49,005 bases of DNA from Akkermansia muciniphila (GTDB lineage Bacteria > Verrucomicrobiota > Verrucomicrobiia > Verrucomicrobiales > Akkermansiaceae), in NCBI GenBank assembly GCA_947624785.1, contig CANQLV010000017.1, positions 1 through 49,005 on the forward strand. The letters are read 5' to 3'. The stretch's first letter is position 1; each line of letters begins with the position of its first letter. This document shows positions 15,431-24,514 of this stretch, in pieces. The position numbers were made by a program, and so were the translations under genes. The notes below the pieces were generated by a model, which was not told the DNA's origin, made no database searches, and saw only the letters and a list, made by a program, of their open reading frames with translations.

Positions 15431-16963
15431 ATGTTCAACAGGGGATTAGCCGTATTGTTCCTGCTGGCGGCGTGGTTTTCCGCCGCGTGTGCCTATGAGC
15501 TGCTGCCCGCCCATGTGGCCGTGGTTTACAACGGAAAATCCGAGCTGAGCCGCCGCATGGCCAGCGAGTATGCGCGGGTGCGCGGCGTGCCGGAAGGAAA
15601 CCTGGTTTCCCTGGATTGCCCCGTGGCCAACGAGATTTCCCGGAAGGAGTATGAAGACCTGATCCGCGCGCCCCTGCTGCGGACGGCGCGGGAGCAGCGG
15701 TGGTGGGTGCCGTCCGGCATTGCCTCCTCCCCCATGATGGACCGGAAGATTTTTGCGCTGGTGCTGATGGCGGACCTGCCGATGAAGATACGGCATGAAA
15801 CTCCCGTTCCCCCGCCCGGAAAGGATATCAACCAGATGCAGACGGACCGCGCCGCCGTGGATTCCGAACTGGCTCTGCTGGCGGTGGACGGCTATGAGAG
15901 GAAGTCCTGGGTGGGGAACCCCTATTTTGACAGGAAGGAGGATTTTGTGGGCTCCGGCCTGCCCACGTTCCTGGTGTGCCGCCTGGACGGCCTGACGGCG
16001 GATACCTGCATGCGGCTGGTTACGGAACCCGCGGAGGTGGAGAAGAAGGGCCTGTGGGGCTGGGCCGTGGTGGACCGCGGCGGCCCCTACGCCCAGGGGG
16101 ACCAGTGGCTGGACGCCGTGTTCCGGCGCGTGCGGGAAGCTGGCATTCCCGTTTACCTGGATGACTGGCCCCAGACCCTTCCGGAGAAGTTCCCGCTGAG
16201 CCGGGACACGGCGCTTTACTGCGGCTGGTACACCGGGAATGCGAATGGCCCGTTTACGGACCCGGCCTTCCGTTTCCGGCCCGGAGCGGTAGCCATGCAC
16301 CTGCATTCCTTCAGCGCCTCCGATTTCAAGATTCCCGGCAGGGGGTGGAGTTCCTCCCTGCTGGAGAAGGGGGCGGACGTGACGGTGGGGAACGTGTATG
16401 AGCCGTTCCTGGGCGCGTGCCACCGCTTTGACATTTTTGTGGACCGCCTGCTGGACGGCTATACCGTGGCGGAAGCCTCCTGGATGAGCATGCCCGTGCT
16501 GTCCTGGCAGGGGGTGGTGTTCGGGGACCCCCTGTACCGTCCGTACGCCCGCATGAAGGACATGGACGTGAAGCCGACGGAAGAGGACCGCTATTTCCAG
16601 GGCTGGTGGGCTTCCTCCGTACAGTTCGGGGACCGCTGGCGGGACCGTTCCGCGCGCCTGCTGGAATCCGCCCGAAAGGCTCCCTCCTCCTGCCTTTATG
16701 AAGCGCTGGCGCTGGAATACCTGTACCGGAAGGAGCCGGCGCGGGCCGGGGAGCTGGTTTTCTCCGCCCTTGACGGAGCGCCGGACGCCCGCACCCGCGC
16801 CCGCCTTCTGCTGGAATCCCTGCTGGCGGACCGCGCCCAGGGCGGGGACAAGGCCTTCCTGCTGCGGATGGACAGCGTCCGCGCCCTCATGCCTTCCTCC
16901 GCCTTTCTTCCGGCGCTGGAGGAGTGGCATGCTAGGATAGCTCCGCCCCCGCCTAAAAAATAA
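15431..16963 (+). CDS. TIGR03790-family secreted protein of unknown function
   Basis: A 510-residue exported protein. The signal peptide is MFNRGLAVLFLLAAWFSAACA. The body opens with LPAHVAVVYNGKSELSRRMASEYA and VPEGNLVSLDCP, and has ALVLMADLP, FLVCRLDG and a later GDPLYRPYA block; this is the pattern of the TIGR03790 family seen in planctomycetes, verrucomicrobia and myxobacteria. No catalytic function is established for that family. The last third (about 405-505) is Arg/Leu/Ala-rich and helical. The ATG at 15431 is preceded by GGTAGGGG and gives a proper signal peptide; in-frame starts at 15401 (TTG) and 15413 are less good. Confidence 0.75.
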   Translation: MFNRGLAVLFLLAAWFSAACAYELLPAHVAVVYNGKSELSRRMASEYARVRGVPEGNLVSLDCPVANEISRKEYEDLIRAPLLRTAREQRWWVPSGIASSPMMDRKIFALVLMADLPMKIRHETPVPPPGKDINQMQTDRAAVDSELALLAVDGYERKSWVGNPYFDRKEDFVGSGLPTFLVCRLDGLTADTCMRLVTEPAEVEKKGLWGWAVVDRGGPYAQGDQWLDAVFRRVREAGIPVYLDDWPQTLPEKFPLSRDTALYCGWYTGNANGPFTDPAFRFRPGAVAMHLHSFSASDFKIPGRGWSSSLLEKGADVTVGNVYEPFLGACHRFDIFVDRLLDGYTVAEASWMSMPVLSWQGVVFGDPLYRPYARMKDMDVKPTEEDRYFQGWWASSVQFGDRWRDRSARLLESARKAPSSCLYEALALEYLYRKEPARAGELVFSALDGAPDARTRARLLLESLLADRAQGGDKAFLLRMDSVRALMPSSAFLPALEEWHARIAPPPPKK

Positions 16964-16989
16964 AATTAAGGCCGTACGGCAAATTTGGA

Positions 16990-17018
16990 TTGCCTTTTAG
17001 GGGATTATGGCCCATATT
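16990..17018 (+). promoter_or_regulatory. Candidate rplS promoter
   Basis: TTGCCT (16990-16995) and CATATT (17013-17018) with a 17-bp spacer lie about 55 bp before the L19 start. A small hairpin (GGCAA/TTGCC followed by TTTT) overlaps and may end the preceding transcript. Confidence 0.35.
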
Positions 17019-17073
17019 CTGCGTCCCGTAAGTTTTCCTTTTACTGATATTCACCAGCAATAGATAACACAAG

Positions 17074-17421
17074 ATGAACATTATCAACAAAATCGAGCAA
17101 GAGCAACTCAAGGCGGATGTGACCCCATTTAACGTAGGTGATACCATCAAGGTTCACACTCGTGTTATTGAAGGCGGCAAGGAACGTATCCAGATTTTCC
17201 AGGGCATCGTGATCGCCAAGCGCGGTTCCGGCATCAATGAAGCTTTCACGGTCCGCAAGATTTCCTATGGTGAAGGCGTGGAACGCGTATTCCCCCTGCA
17301 CACCCCCCGCATCGCCAAGATTGAAGTCGTGAACCGCGGCAAAGTCCGCCGTGCCAAGCTTCACTACCTGCGCGGCCGTATCGGCAAGGACGCCATGATC
17401 GTGAAGTCCGCCAACCGGTAA
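17074..17421 (+). CDS. rplS: 50S ribosomal protein L19
   Basis: A 115-residue ribosomal protein located at the 30S-50S interface. It shows the whole family pattern: an early [13 protein letters not shown], then [39 protein letters not shown] in pieces, and [26 protein letters not shown] near the end. Length is typical. It stands alone, without the trmD/rpsP genes it often accompanies, and is followed by a strong terminator. Confidence 0.97.
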   Translation: MNIINKIEQEQLKADVTPFNVGDTIKVHTRVIEGGKERIQIFQGIVIAKRGSGINEAFTVRKISYGEGVERVFPLHTPRIAKIEVVNRGKVRRAKLHYLRGRIGKDAMIVKSANR

Positions 17422-17446
17422 TCGGAAAAATTGCTATTTTTGCTGG

Positions 17447-17479
17447 CCCGGCCCGCCGTGAGGCGAGGCCGGGTTTTTC
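17447..17479 (+). terminator. Rho-independent terminator of rplS
   Basis: A 7-bp GC stem CCCGGCC (17447-17453) with GGCCGGG (17467-17473) is followed directly by TTTTT. It lies 25 bp after the stop. Confidence 0.85.
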
Positions 17480-17713
17480 TATGCCCGGAAGGTTTCATTC
17501 CAATCCGGAGGAAGAAGGGGCCGGACGGGAAAGGAAGGCTTGAAGAAATTTCCGTGAGACCCCCTGAGCGGACAGCACGGTTTTCCCGATGAAAGTTCCG
17601 GAGGGCCGTATAGAGAGGCCGGGAGAAAGCCGGCAAGGAAAAGGAACGGGATGGAACAAGCCCTCCGGCTTTTCCGTTCCTTCCGGCGGGACTTTGCCGG
17701 GAGAAGGTGCGAA
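17480..17713. other. Non-coding gap, nothing recognised
   Basis: No convincing gene. The stretch is rich in GGAA and CCGG words. A 9-bp inverted repeat (AAGGAACGG and CCGTTCCTT, about 25 bp apart) near 17639-17681 lies downstream of the minus-strand membrane protein and could be a weak terminator, but no T-tract follows. Confidence 0.4.
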
Positions 17714-18490
17714 TCAGGATGGCAGGCGGCCTGCCAGCCTTTTTTGCAGGAAATAGAAGTGGAGCATCATCAGCACGGAACTTGCCAGGCTCACCAGGAA
17801 GGCTGTTCCGTTGTACATGATGACGGGGCGCGCCATGCCGTTCAGCAGGGCTTCCAGCTCCCGGTCCAGGGCAAGCACACTATCCGGGTTTTCTTCCGCC
17901 CATGCCCGGAGCGTCTCGGAGAAATGGAACAGGGGCTGGAACAGCGTATACAGGAAGACGAGCAGGGAGCCCGGCACGCTGACGGCCCAGGCCAGCCATA
18001 TCCAGCCTTTTCCGCGTGAAGGGCCGGGGAAGGAGAGGGCCTTGTTGACGTCCAGCATGGCTTGAAGGGGCATCCAGATATTGCCCACGGGGAGGAAGAA
18101 GGAAAGGACGCAGAGCAAGGGAGAGGCGCGCATGGCTCCTTTCTTCACCGTTTCCGCATTCTGCGCCAGCCGGTAAACCAGCATCAGCCAGCAGGCAACC
18201 AGTCCGGCCATGGACAGGTAAAACAGGCCGCCGTCCAGCGTAAACGGAGCGGCGGAACCTGCATCCGCCGTGGTGAGGGAGAGGGAAAGGGAGGCGCGCT
18301 CCCCTTCCTGGAGTTCCTTCATGGTTTGGGCCAGCGTTTCCGAGATGGCTTGCTGAATCAGGGGAAGGTCGTGGAAAAGCAGGTAGAGGGTGCCCCCGGC
18401 CAGCGCCAGGGCAAACAGGCACAGGAGGAACAAGAGGACGCCGAGGTTCCGAAGGGGCGGAATTCCGGCTGGAAACGGTTCCGCAGGCAT
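17714..18490 (-). CDS. DUF4328-like membrane protein
   Basis: A 258-residue protein with about four membrane segments (near 15-40, 88-108, 125-150 and 165-190) and another near the C-terminus. The block SPLLCVLSFFLPVGNIWMPLQAM resembles the core of DUF4328 proteins, where a hydrophobic segment ends in a P.N.W.P pattern. Its function is unknown. Its ATG overlaps the stop of the pseudokinase gene upstream by one base (TAATG), so the two are probably translationally coupled and may work together in the membrane. Confidence 0.6.
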   Translation of the reverse strand: MPAEPFPAGIPPLRNLGVLLFLLCLFALALAGGTLYLLFHDLPLIQQAISETLAQTMKELQEGERASLSLSLTTADAGSAAPFTLDGGLFYLSMAGLVACWLMLVYRLAQNAETVKKGAMRASPLLCVLSFFLPVGNIWMPLQAMLDVNKALSFPGPSRGKGWIWLAWAVSVPGSLLVFLYTLFQPLFHFSETLRAWAEENPDSVLALDRELEALLNGMARPVIMYNGTAFLVSLASSVLMMLHFYFLQKRLAGRLPS

Positions 18491-20160
18491 TATTCTTCCG
18501 CAGGTGCGGGGTCCGGTGTTTCCGCCGCTTCTTCCGGGCCGTATGCCTCCACTTCCGTCAGCGCCAGCGGATGGGCCGGATCAGTGGATTCCACGCGCAG
18601 GGCGCGTGCCTTGACCGGAGCGTCCAGCTTCCACGTGGTGACGTTGGTGGATTTTTCCGAGGGGGTGGTGTTGAAGGTTTTTTCCGCCAGCACGTTCTTG
18701 TCATTATCGTACAGAATCACCTTGAATTCTTCCATGGTGCCCAGCAGGGTCAGGTTGGCTGGCGTGTAAATAACCACTTTTTCTATGGTGCGGTTGGTCT
18801 CCTTGCCGAAGTCGATGCCGAACCAGGCGGTTTTTCCTTCCGCCACGCCGGTGGCGCTGATGGAAACGTCGGAAAGCTCGGAGCTGGTATTGCCGTCCAC
18901 CGCCTTTTCCGGACCGTAGGCGTCCAGCATGTTGCGGTTGGAACTCTGGCGCACCTTGGCACCGGGCTGAAGGCTCCAGTTGACTTTGCCGGGTTCCGCG
19001 GAGAGCCGGGGAGCCGCCGGCACAGGCGGCTGCGGGGCCGGGGCTGGCGCGGGAACCGCAGGGGCGGCAGTAATGTTTTCCGCGATGGCCGGGGCTGCGG
19101 ACGCAGGCGTTGCCGGAGCATGGCGGCGCGCTTCCCTGTTCGCCTTTCTCGCCGCGTCCGCCTTCGCGTTGTTTTCCTTTTGTACCTGTTCATTGTAGTC
19201 ATTGCGCATTCTGACGACATCCTTCTTGTACAGGATGCTGGTGTAGGTCAGTACAATGCCCACGATCAGGGCAGGGATGAGATAGTAATAAATATTGGTC
19301 TGCCCTTTCTGCATATTCATGGCAGGGACGGCCGGGGAGGACGGGCGGGCGGGAATGGCTGCCGCGTTTCTTCCCGTGGGGCTGGCGATGGCCTTGTCCA
19401 GGTCCGTGATGAAGTCCCCCAGGTTCCGGTAGCGTTCCCGGGTATCCGGATTGATGGCCCGGGAGACTACGGCGTCCACGGCGTCACTGCACTTGATCAG
19501 GGTGGAGGGCATGGCGAAGCCCGCTTCCATAGGCGTCTTGCGGGTCAGCAGGATGTAGAGCGTCAGCCCCAGGGCGTAAATGTCCATGCCCGGCGTGAAG
19601 GCGGCTTCCGCCCCGGTGACCCATTCCGGAGAGGCGAAGTCCCCCATGTCCACCGGGGGCTGGGCCGGATAAATGTTGATGGGCAGCAGCAGGGCGTCTC
19701 CGCCGTCCGCGCGCAGGGAAATCAGCTTGGGCGTGATGCCACCGTGAAAGATGTTTTTCCGGTGCAGCGTCAGCAGGCCTTCCGCCATGTTCCGCACCAG
19801 GTTGAGCGCTGCCTGGGGGGATATCTGGGGAAGGGTTTCCAGGTCCGCCAGGCGCGGATAGGGGGAGTGTTCTGAAATGATGAAGGTGAAGGGCCCTGCC
19901 TGCCCCACTTCATAAACGCGCAGAAGGCCCTGGTGAGCCTGTTCCACGATGGTGAGGGAACGGACGATGAATTCCGGGTCCCAGCCGAAGACGCCGGCTT
20001 CCTCCGTAGGAACCACCCGCAGCATGACGGGAGCGAAGTTGGATTTCAGGGTGGCGGTGAAGATTTGCTGGGGGCCCTTGGCCCCGACAAGCTGGATGTT
20101 TTCCAACTGGGGGAAGAGGGCGGAAATCTGGTCCATGGAAAGGGAATCGTCGGCAGGCAT
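18490..20160 (-). CDS. Membrane pseudokinase with C-terminal F5/8-type C (discoidin-like) domain
   Basis: A 556-residue protein with a protein-kinase-like cytoplasmic domain (about 20-260), one transmembrane helix (291-311), a charged helical stretch (312-350), an Ala/Pro linker (355-395) and a discoidin-like domain (about 400-545, with AVDGNTSS and a closing LTEVEAYG). Key kinase residues are missing: the HRDxKPxN loop reads HGGITPKL (139-146), no DFG motif is present, and the beta3 Lys position reads VMLRV. The SPEW (APE-like) and DIYALG motifs are kept. It is therefore likely a catalytically inactive sensor or scaffold that binds a ligand, perhaps a glycan, outside the cytoplasmic membrane. 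Confidence 0.75.
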   Translation of the reverse strand: MPADDSLSMDQISALFPQLENIQLVGAKGPQQIFTATLKSNFAPVMLRVVPTEEAGVFGWDPEFIVRSLTIVEQAHQGLLRVYEVGQAGPFTFIISEHSPYPRLADLETLPQISPQAALNLVRNMAEGLLTLHRKNIFHGGITPKLISLRADGGDALLLPINIYPAQPPVDMGDFASPEWVTGAEAAFTPGMDIYALGLTLYILLTRKTPMEAGFAMPSTLIKCSDAVDAVVSRAINPDTRERYRNLGDFITDLDKAIASPTGRNAAAIPARPSSPAVPAMNMQKGQTNIYYYLIPALIVGIVLTYTSILYKKDVVRMRNDYNEQVQKENNAKADAARKANREARRHAPATPASAAPAIAENITAAPAVPAPAPAPQPPVPAAPRLSAEPGKVNWSLQPGAKVRQSSNRNMLDAYGPEKAVDGNTSSELSDVSISATGVAEGKTAWFGIDFGKETNRTIEKVVIYTPANLTLLGTMEEFKVILYDNDKNVLAEKTFNTTPSEKSTNVTTWKLDAPVKARALRVESTDPAHPLALTEVEAYGPEEAAETPDPAPAEE

Positions 20161-20620
20161 GGAAAAGGGAGGTGGAATAGTATTGGCAAATAATTTACCT
20201 TAAATCCCCTGCCGGAAGCAACTCTATAAGCGGGCATATTTTGCTGGCGGGATGCTCCGGGGCTGAACGGAACGCGCTCGTGCCGAGCCGGAACGCCCCT
20301 TTCCGGGTGCGGCGGACGCTTTCCTTTGAAGAAGAAGGTTTCCCAGGGGGCCGTTCCTTCCGTATCCATGCTGTCGGCGGCCCTGTTCCTTCCGTTGGAG
20401 GGATGGTTTTTCCTGACGGGGAAGTTTGTTGGAGAAGCCGGATGCCCCCTCCGTTTTCAGGAAGGGTTGCTTCCGCTTCCTTCCGCGGCGGGAAGACGGA
20501 CTTTTTCCCTGCCGTCCGGTTAAAACAGGAGAGGCGAAAGCCGGAAGGCCGAGCAGGCCGCAACCAGCAGGAAGCATTTCAGTTGCTTCAGGCGCTAGGG
20601 AGACATTCCTGCACGGCCGG
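20161..20620. other. 460-bp intergenic region without a supported gene
   Basis: Open frames exist here on both strands, but their translations are low-complexity, Arg/Pro-rich and without any recognisable pattern. The part next to 20160 is AT-rich and could hold the pseudokinase promoter; TACTAT (minus strand) lies about 25 bp before its start. The remainder is rich in GGAAG and TTCCG words with several small inverted repeats. A structured RNA cannot be excluded. Confidence 0.4.
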
Positions 20621-20953
20621 CTAGGGAAATGTAAAATCATCTTCATTCCAGTCTTTCCGGATGCGGCAGAAAAGGTGAATGAGCGCCGCCGTCCCTGCTA
20701 TCAGGGCCAGGGCGTAAAGGGAGCCCTGGAACAGGGTGACAACCGCATATCCGCTTGACTGGAAAATGGCGGCTCCGGCCAGCAGGAATAGCAGAAGGAG
20801 GAAGGACGAACCGTCCAATTCAGCGGGTAGTTTGTATTTGTCCGCAATTGCCCGAATTTCCTTTTTACTCAGGACCCGTTCTTCCTTTTTCGTGTTGGAA
20901 GCGGCCCGGCCGGCCATGGTGGATGACAGCAGCCGGGACAGGAAACCACGCAT
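20621..20953 (-). CDS. Small hypothetical membrane protein
   Basis: A 110-residue protein. The N-terminal 45 residues are charged (TKKEERVLSKKEIRAIADKY), followed by two hydrophobic segments (about 50-67 and 74-95) and an acidic tail. No family recognised. It lies 52 bp downstream of the lipoprotein hydrolase on the same strand and may be the last gene of the ileS operon. An internal ATG (residue 13) is an alternative start. Confidence 0.5.
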   Translation of the reverse strand: MRGFLSRLLSSTMAGRAASNTKKEERVLSKKEIRAIADKYKLPAELDGSSFLLLLFLLAGAAIFQSSGYAVVTLFQGSLYALALIAGTAALIHLFCRIRKDWNEDDFTFP

Positions 20954-21005
20954 GCGGAAAGAGCGGGTTATTTCCGGCGGCCCGGCGGGGAGATGCCTCC
21001 CTGCA

Positions 21006-22742
21006 TTACGGCCTTTTCAGGATGACGGGCGGAGCGGGATTGGTCTGCCATACCGGGGTGGCGGCCCGGGCGTCCGCTTCCTCCAGCGCCTGGCGGCCCT
21101 TGACCTTCAACAGGTGTTCCCGGAGGATGCGCCGCAATTCCACGGCCGCGGCCGGGTCATCCTGCACGCTGTGCCCGGACGGGACGATTTTTTCACTGGC
21201 GCTCCAGTCCAGATGGGAGGAGCGGTACTTGACCACGCCGTCGGAGGAGTGGGGCGTATCGTTCCTGCCCCTGTCCCCGATGATGGAATGGACGGGAACG
21301 TTCGGGTCCCCTCGCAGCTCCGACATGTACTTGACCAGGGAGGAGTTCGGGGAAAGCTGGCGGATGCTGGTAAGCTCGTCCTTCAGTTGCAGGGGATTGA
21401 GCAGGAACATGCCGCGGCTGAGGGTGGCGATGCGGGTGACTTCCTCCAGCATATCCGCCGGGAGGTCGATCAGGCGCTGGCCCAGCCGCCCTATCCAGTT
21501 GTCCGCAAAGGTGGAGCCGCGGTGCGGGGTGGCCATGTACACGATGCGCGTGACGCCCCTGGCCGGGGAGAAAATGAAATTGTTCTGAAGCTGTTCCAGC
21601 GTGTGCGCGTCACAGTGCAGGGGCTCCAGCCCGGTTTTCCAGTTCTCCAGCGTCATTCCCGCAAAGGTTTCCGGGGGAAGCTCAAAAAGGCCCTTCATCA
21701 GCGTCCAGGGCTTGGTGGAATTATTGAAGCGGGTGATGAGGCCGCCCATGGAGTGCCCCACCATGACGATGTTGTTCATTTCCCTGGAGGAGCCGCGGGG
21801 ATTGTATTCCTGCATGAGTTCCTCCAGGGCCTTCCGCTGCCTGCTGGCCGGGATGGTCCAGGCCAGCCCGGACGGATAGCCGAAGAACCAGAACTGGTAG
21901 TTTTCCCGGATGACGGGGTCCGCTAGGAGGCGGTTGGTCAGGTTGGCGAAGGTGGCGGGGCCGGACATCAGGCCGTGGGTGAAGACCACGGGAATTTTCC
22001 GGGGGTCATAGGGTTCGGAAAAATAAAGTCCCATCGTATTGATGGCCTTTTTGGGGCGGAACGCGCCCAGCAGTTCTGTTCCGTCCGCGTCGGAAAGTTT
22101 CCAGAAAAGGGCGATGGGTACGGAAAAATTGGCCGCCAAGGGCTGCCGCACCTTGTTTTTTCCGATGAAGACGTGTTCATTCATCAGCCGGGGAATGGTG
22201 CGGAGGGTGGGCTTCCCGTCCACCAGGCGGTCAAAGTCCAGGATGGCCGTCAGCGTGTGGACGTTCCCGTTGTCCTTGAGCACATTGGCATGGGGCCGGG
22301 AACCGCCCTGGGGCGCCAGTCCCGCCAGGGGAATGCCCATTCCCTCCACGGTTACGCTTTCCCGCAGGCGGAAGGTGGGGTCCACTTCGTCGGACATGAA
22401 GATGGCCTCGTAGAACCAGGGGTTGCTGTCCCTGGCGTAAGGAGATTTTTCAATGATGAAGGGAAGGCTCTGGCGCGTTTTCTCATTCATGCCTCCCTCC
22501 CGTCTGGCCTCTTTCAGGTGGGAGGCCAGCTTCCGGATGCACGCGTTGTATTTTTTTCTGGCTTCCGGCCATTCCCTGCTGCGGTGGGGGGAGGAGAGGA
22601 TGAGCCATGCGGCGCGGGCTTCCCGGATGGCTGCGGCGTCATCCTGGTAATGGGCGTATGCCCTTTCTTGCTGCTGGTGGTGCAGGGAACAGCCGGAAAG
22701 GCCTATCACAAGGCCTAGAAGAAGGACGGAAGCCGTTTTCAT
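21006..22742 (-). CDS. Alpha/beta-hydrolase lipoprotein
   Basis: A 578-residue predicted lipoprotein. The N-terminus MKTASVLLLGLVIGLSGC has a lipobox with Cys18. After a helical region, the hydrolase domain starts near residue 250 (IPVVFTHGLMSG), carries the nucleophile motif GHSMGG, YMATPHRGS, an acidic SDGVV and a C-terminal SGHSVQDD that supplies the likely catalytic His. This fits lipases/esterases of the PGAP1/DUF676-like group; substrate unknown. It lies 40 bp downstream of sufS on the same strand. Confidence 0.75.
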   Translation of the reverse strand: MKTASVLLLGLVIGLSGCSLHHQQQERAYAHYQDDAAAIREARAAWLILSSPHRSREWPEARKKYNACIRKLASHLKEARREGGMNEKTRQSLPFIIEKSPYARDSNPWFYEAIFMSDEVDPTFRLRESVTVEGMGIPLAGLAPQGGSRPHANVLKDNGNVHTLTAILDFDRLVDGKPTLRTIPRLMNEHVFIGKNKVRQPLAANFSVPIALFWKLSDADGTELLGAFRPKKAINTMGLYFSEPYDPRKIPVVFTHGLMSGPATFANLTNRLLADPVIRENYQFWFFGYPSGLAWTIPASRQRKALEELMQEYNPRGSSREMNNIVMVGHSMGGLITRFNNSTKPWTLMKGLFELPPETFAGMTLENWKTGLEPLHCDAHTLEQLQNNFIFSPARGVTRIVYMATPHRGSTFADNWIGRLGQRLIDLPADMLEEVTRIATLSRGMFLLNPLQLKDELTSIRQLSPNSSLVKYMSELRGDPNVPVHSIIGDRGRNDTPHSSDGVVKYRSSHLDWSASEKIVPSGHSVQDDPAAAVELRRILREHLLKVKGRQALEEADARAATPVWQTNPAPPVILKRP

Positions 22743-22782
22743 GATAAACAGGAAGAAGAAAGGGACGGAACGGGCGGAAAGG

Positions 22783-24009
22783 TCAGGAGAGCATGTCCAG
22801 CGCCCGGTTCATGGACTTGAGGAAGGTCTGCACTTCCTCTTCCGTATTGTACAGGGCGAAGGAGGCGCGGGTGGTTCCCGTGGTCCTCAGGGCGCACATG
22901 AGCGGCTGGCAGCAATGGTGCCCGGTGCGCACGGCAATGCCCATCTGGTCCAGCAGGGTGCCCAGGTCGTAATGGTGGATGCCGTCCGCCAGGACGGAGA
23001 CCACGGCGCTGTGCGGCACGTCCGGCGCCAGCACGGTCAGGCGCGGCATGGCCTTGAGGCCTTCCACGGCCATGTCCGTCAGTTTCTGTTCATGGGCGGC
23101 AATGTTGTCCAGCCCCAGCCCGGAGACGTAGCGGATGGCCGCCGCCAGCCCCACCGCTCCGCCGATGTTGGGCGTTCCCGCCTCATATTTGAAAGGGATG
23201 TCGTTGTAGACGGTTTTTTCAAAGGTGACTTCCTTGATCATCTCCCCGCCGCCCATCCACGGCGGCAGTTTTTCCAGCAGCTCCCTTTTTCCCCACAGCG
23301 CGCCGATGCCGGTGGGGGCGTACAGCTTGTGGCCGGAAAAGGCGTACAGGTCGCAGCCCAGTTCCTGCACGTCCACGTTCATGTGGGAGACGGCCTGGGC
23401 GCCGTCAATCAGCACGATGGTGTCCGGCCTGTTTTCCTTGGCAAGCGCGGTGATCTCCTGCACGGGATTGACCGTTCCCAGCGTATTGGAAACGTGGCCC
23501 ACGGCCACGATGCGGGTGCGGGGGGAAAGCAGGTTTCGGTAGGCCTCCATGTCCAGCGTCTGGCCCGGCGTCAGGGGGACGACCTTGAGGACCGCGCCCG
23601 TGCGTTCGCAGAGCATCTGCCAGGGGACGATGTTGGAGTGGTGCTCGGAGGCGGTCAGGATGACTTCATCCCCCGGCTTGACCATGCCGGACCTAGCGAT
23701 GGTGTCCGCCGCCAGGTTGATGCCCATGGTGCACCCGGAGGTAAACAGGACTTCCGCCGTTTCCGGCGCGTTGATGAAGCGGGCCGCCGTTTCCCGTGCC
23801 TCCTCATGCGCCTCCGTGGCAAGCTGGCTCAGGTAGTGGGAGCCGCGGTGAACGTTGGCGTTCTGCGTTTCGTAATAATTCCGGGTGGCGTCCAGGACGG
23901 CCAGGGGCTTCTGCGTGGTGGCCGCATTGTCCAGGTAAATGAGCGGTTTGCCGTGCACGCTGGTTTCCAGAATGGGAAACTGCGGGCGGATGGTTGCTGT
24001 GTCAAGCAT
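22783..24009 (-). CDS. sufS: Cysteine desulfurase, SufS type
   Basis: A 408-residue PLP enzyme that removes sulfur from cysteine for Fe-S cluster assembly. The N-terminal LDNAATTQKP, the SEHHSNIVPW block, the PLP-binding lysine in SGHKLYAPTGIG and the active-site cysteine region RTGHHCCQPLM identify the SufS/CsdA group (class II). Length is typical. No sufBCD or sufE/sufU gene is adjacent; instead a membrane-anchored rhodanese lies 2 bp upstream, suggesting a different sulfur acceptor or a simple operon association. Confidence 0.95.
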   Translation of the reverse strand: MLDTATIRPQFPILETSVHGKPLIYLDNAATTQKPLAVLDATRNYYETQNANVHRGSHYLSQLATEAHEEARETAARFINAPETAEVLFTSGCTMGINLAADTIARSGMVKPGDEVILTASEHHSNIVPWQMLCERTGAVLKVVPLTPGQTLDMEAYRNLLSPRTRIVAVGHVSNTLGTVNPVQEITALAKENRPDTIVLIDGAQAVSHMNVDVQELGCDLYAFSGHKLYAPTGIGALWGKRELLEKLPPWMGGGEMIKEVTFEKTVYNDIPFKYEAGTPNIGGAVGLAAAIRYVSGLGLDNIAAHEQKLTDMAVEGLKAMPRLTVLAPDVPHSAVVSVLADGIHHYDLGTLLDQMGIAVRTGHHCCQPLMCALRTTGTTRASFALYNTEEEVQTFLKSMNRALDMLS

Positions 24010-24011
24010 GG

Positions 24012-24494
24012 CTATGGTACGAGTGAGGGTTCTTTGCGCAGTTCGTCCCAGCCCCCTTCCAGAATGAAGATGGGCGCGCGGATGCCGTATTCCGGCTTTT
24101 TCAGTTCGTTGGCCACGGCTGCGCTGGAGGTGCAGTCCCTGCTGCAGAAGATGACGATGCAGTATCCCCTGTCTTCCGCCGTCATCAGGGCTTCCATGGC
24201 GTTGGCCAGGAGTTCCTGGTAACTGGCGTCCGCCGGACGGACGGGGTAGACGGGGGCCTGCGTGACAGTGTGGCGTTCAAAGTCGTCCTGCTTTCTGGCG
24301 TCTATCCAGATGACTTTTCCCGGCCATTCCTTCAATACCTGGGAGAGGCACACATGCCCTTCCTCCAGCGTCTCCGGGTTGCAGGGCGGCGTGCGGAACG
24401 GCTGGATGACGCGCAGGTCCAGCGCGGCGATGCCCACGGCCAGCAGGAATACGGCCAGCAGGAGCTTCAGGGCGGTGGAAAGGGCGTCTCTCAT
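24012..24494 (-). CDS. Membrane-anchored rhodanese-domain protein
   Basis: A 160-residue protein with an N-terminal membrane anchor (about 7-25) and an external rhodanese fold (about 38-150). VIWIDARKQDDFERHTV is the usual opening and IFCSRDCTSS gives an active-site loop beginning with the catalytic Cys; a second Cys in the same loop is unusual. Rhodaneses carry persulfide sulfur. The gene is 2 bp upstream of sufS and 20 bp after the DUF1573 gene, so a shared sulfur or redox role outside the membrane is possible but unproven. Confidence 0.85.
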   Translation of the reverse strand: MRDALSTALKLLLAVFLLAVGIAALDLRVIQPFRTPPCNPETLEEGHVCLSQVLKEWPGKVIWIDARKQDDFERHTVTQAPVYPVRPADASYQELLANAMEALMTAEDRGYCIVIFCSRDCTSSAAVANELKKPEYGIRAPIFILEGGWDELRKEPSLVP

Positions 24495-24514
24495 GTGGGG
24501 AAGGGGCCGGGAGG

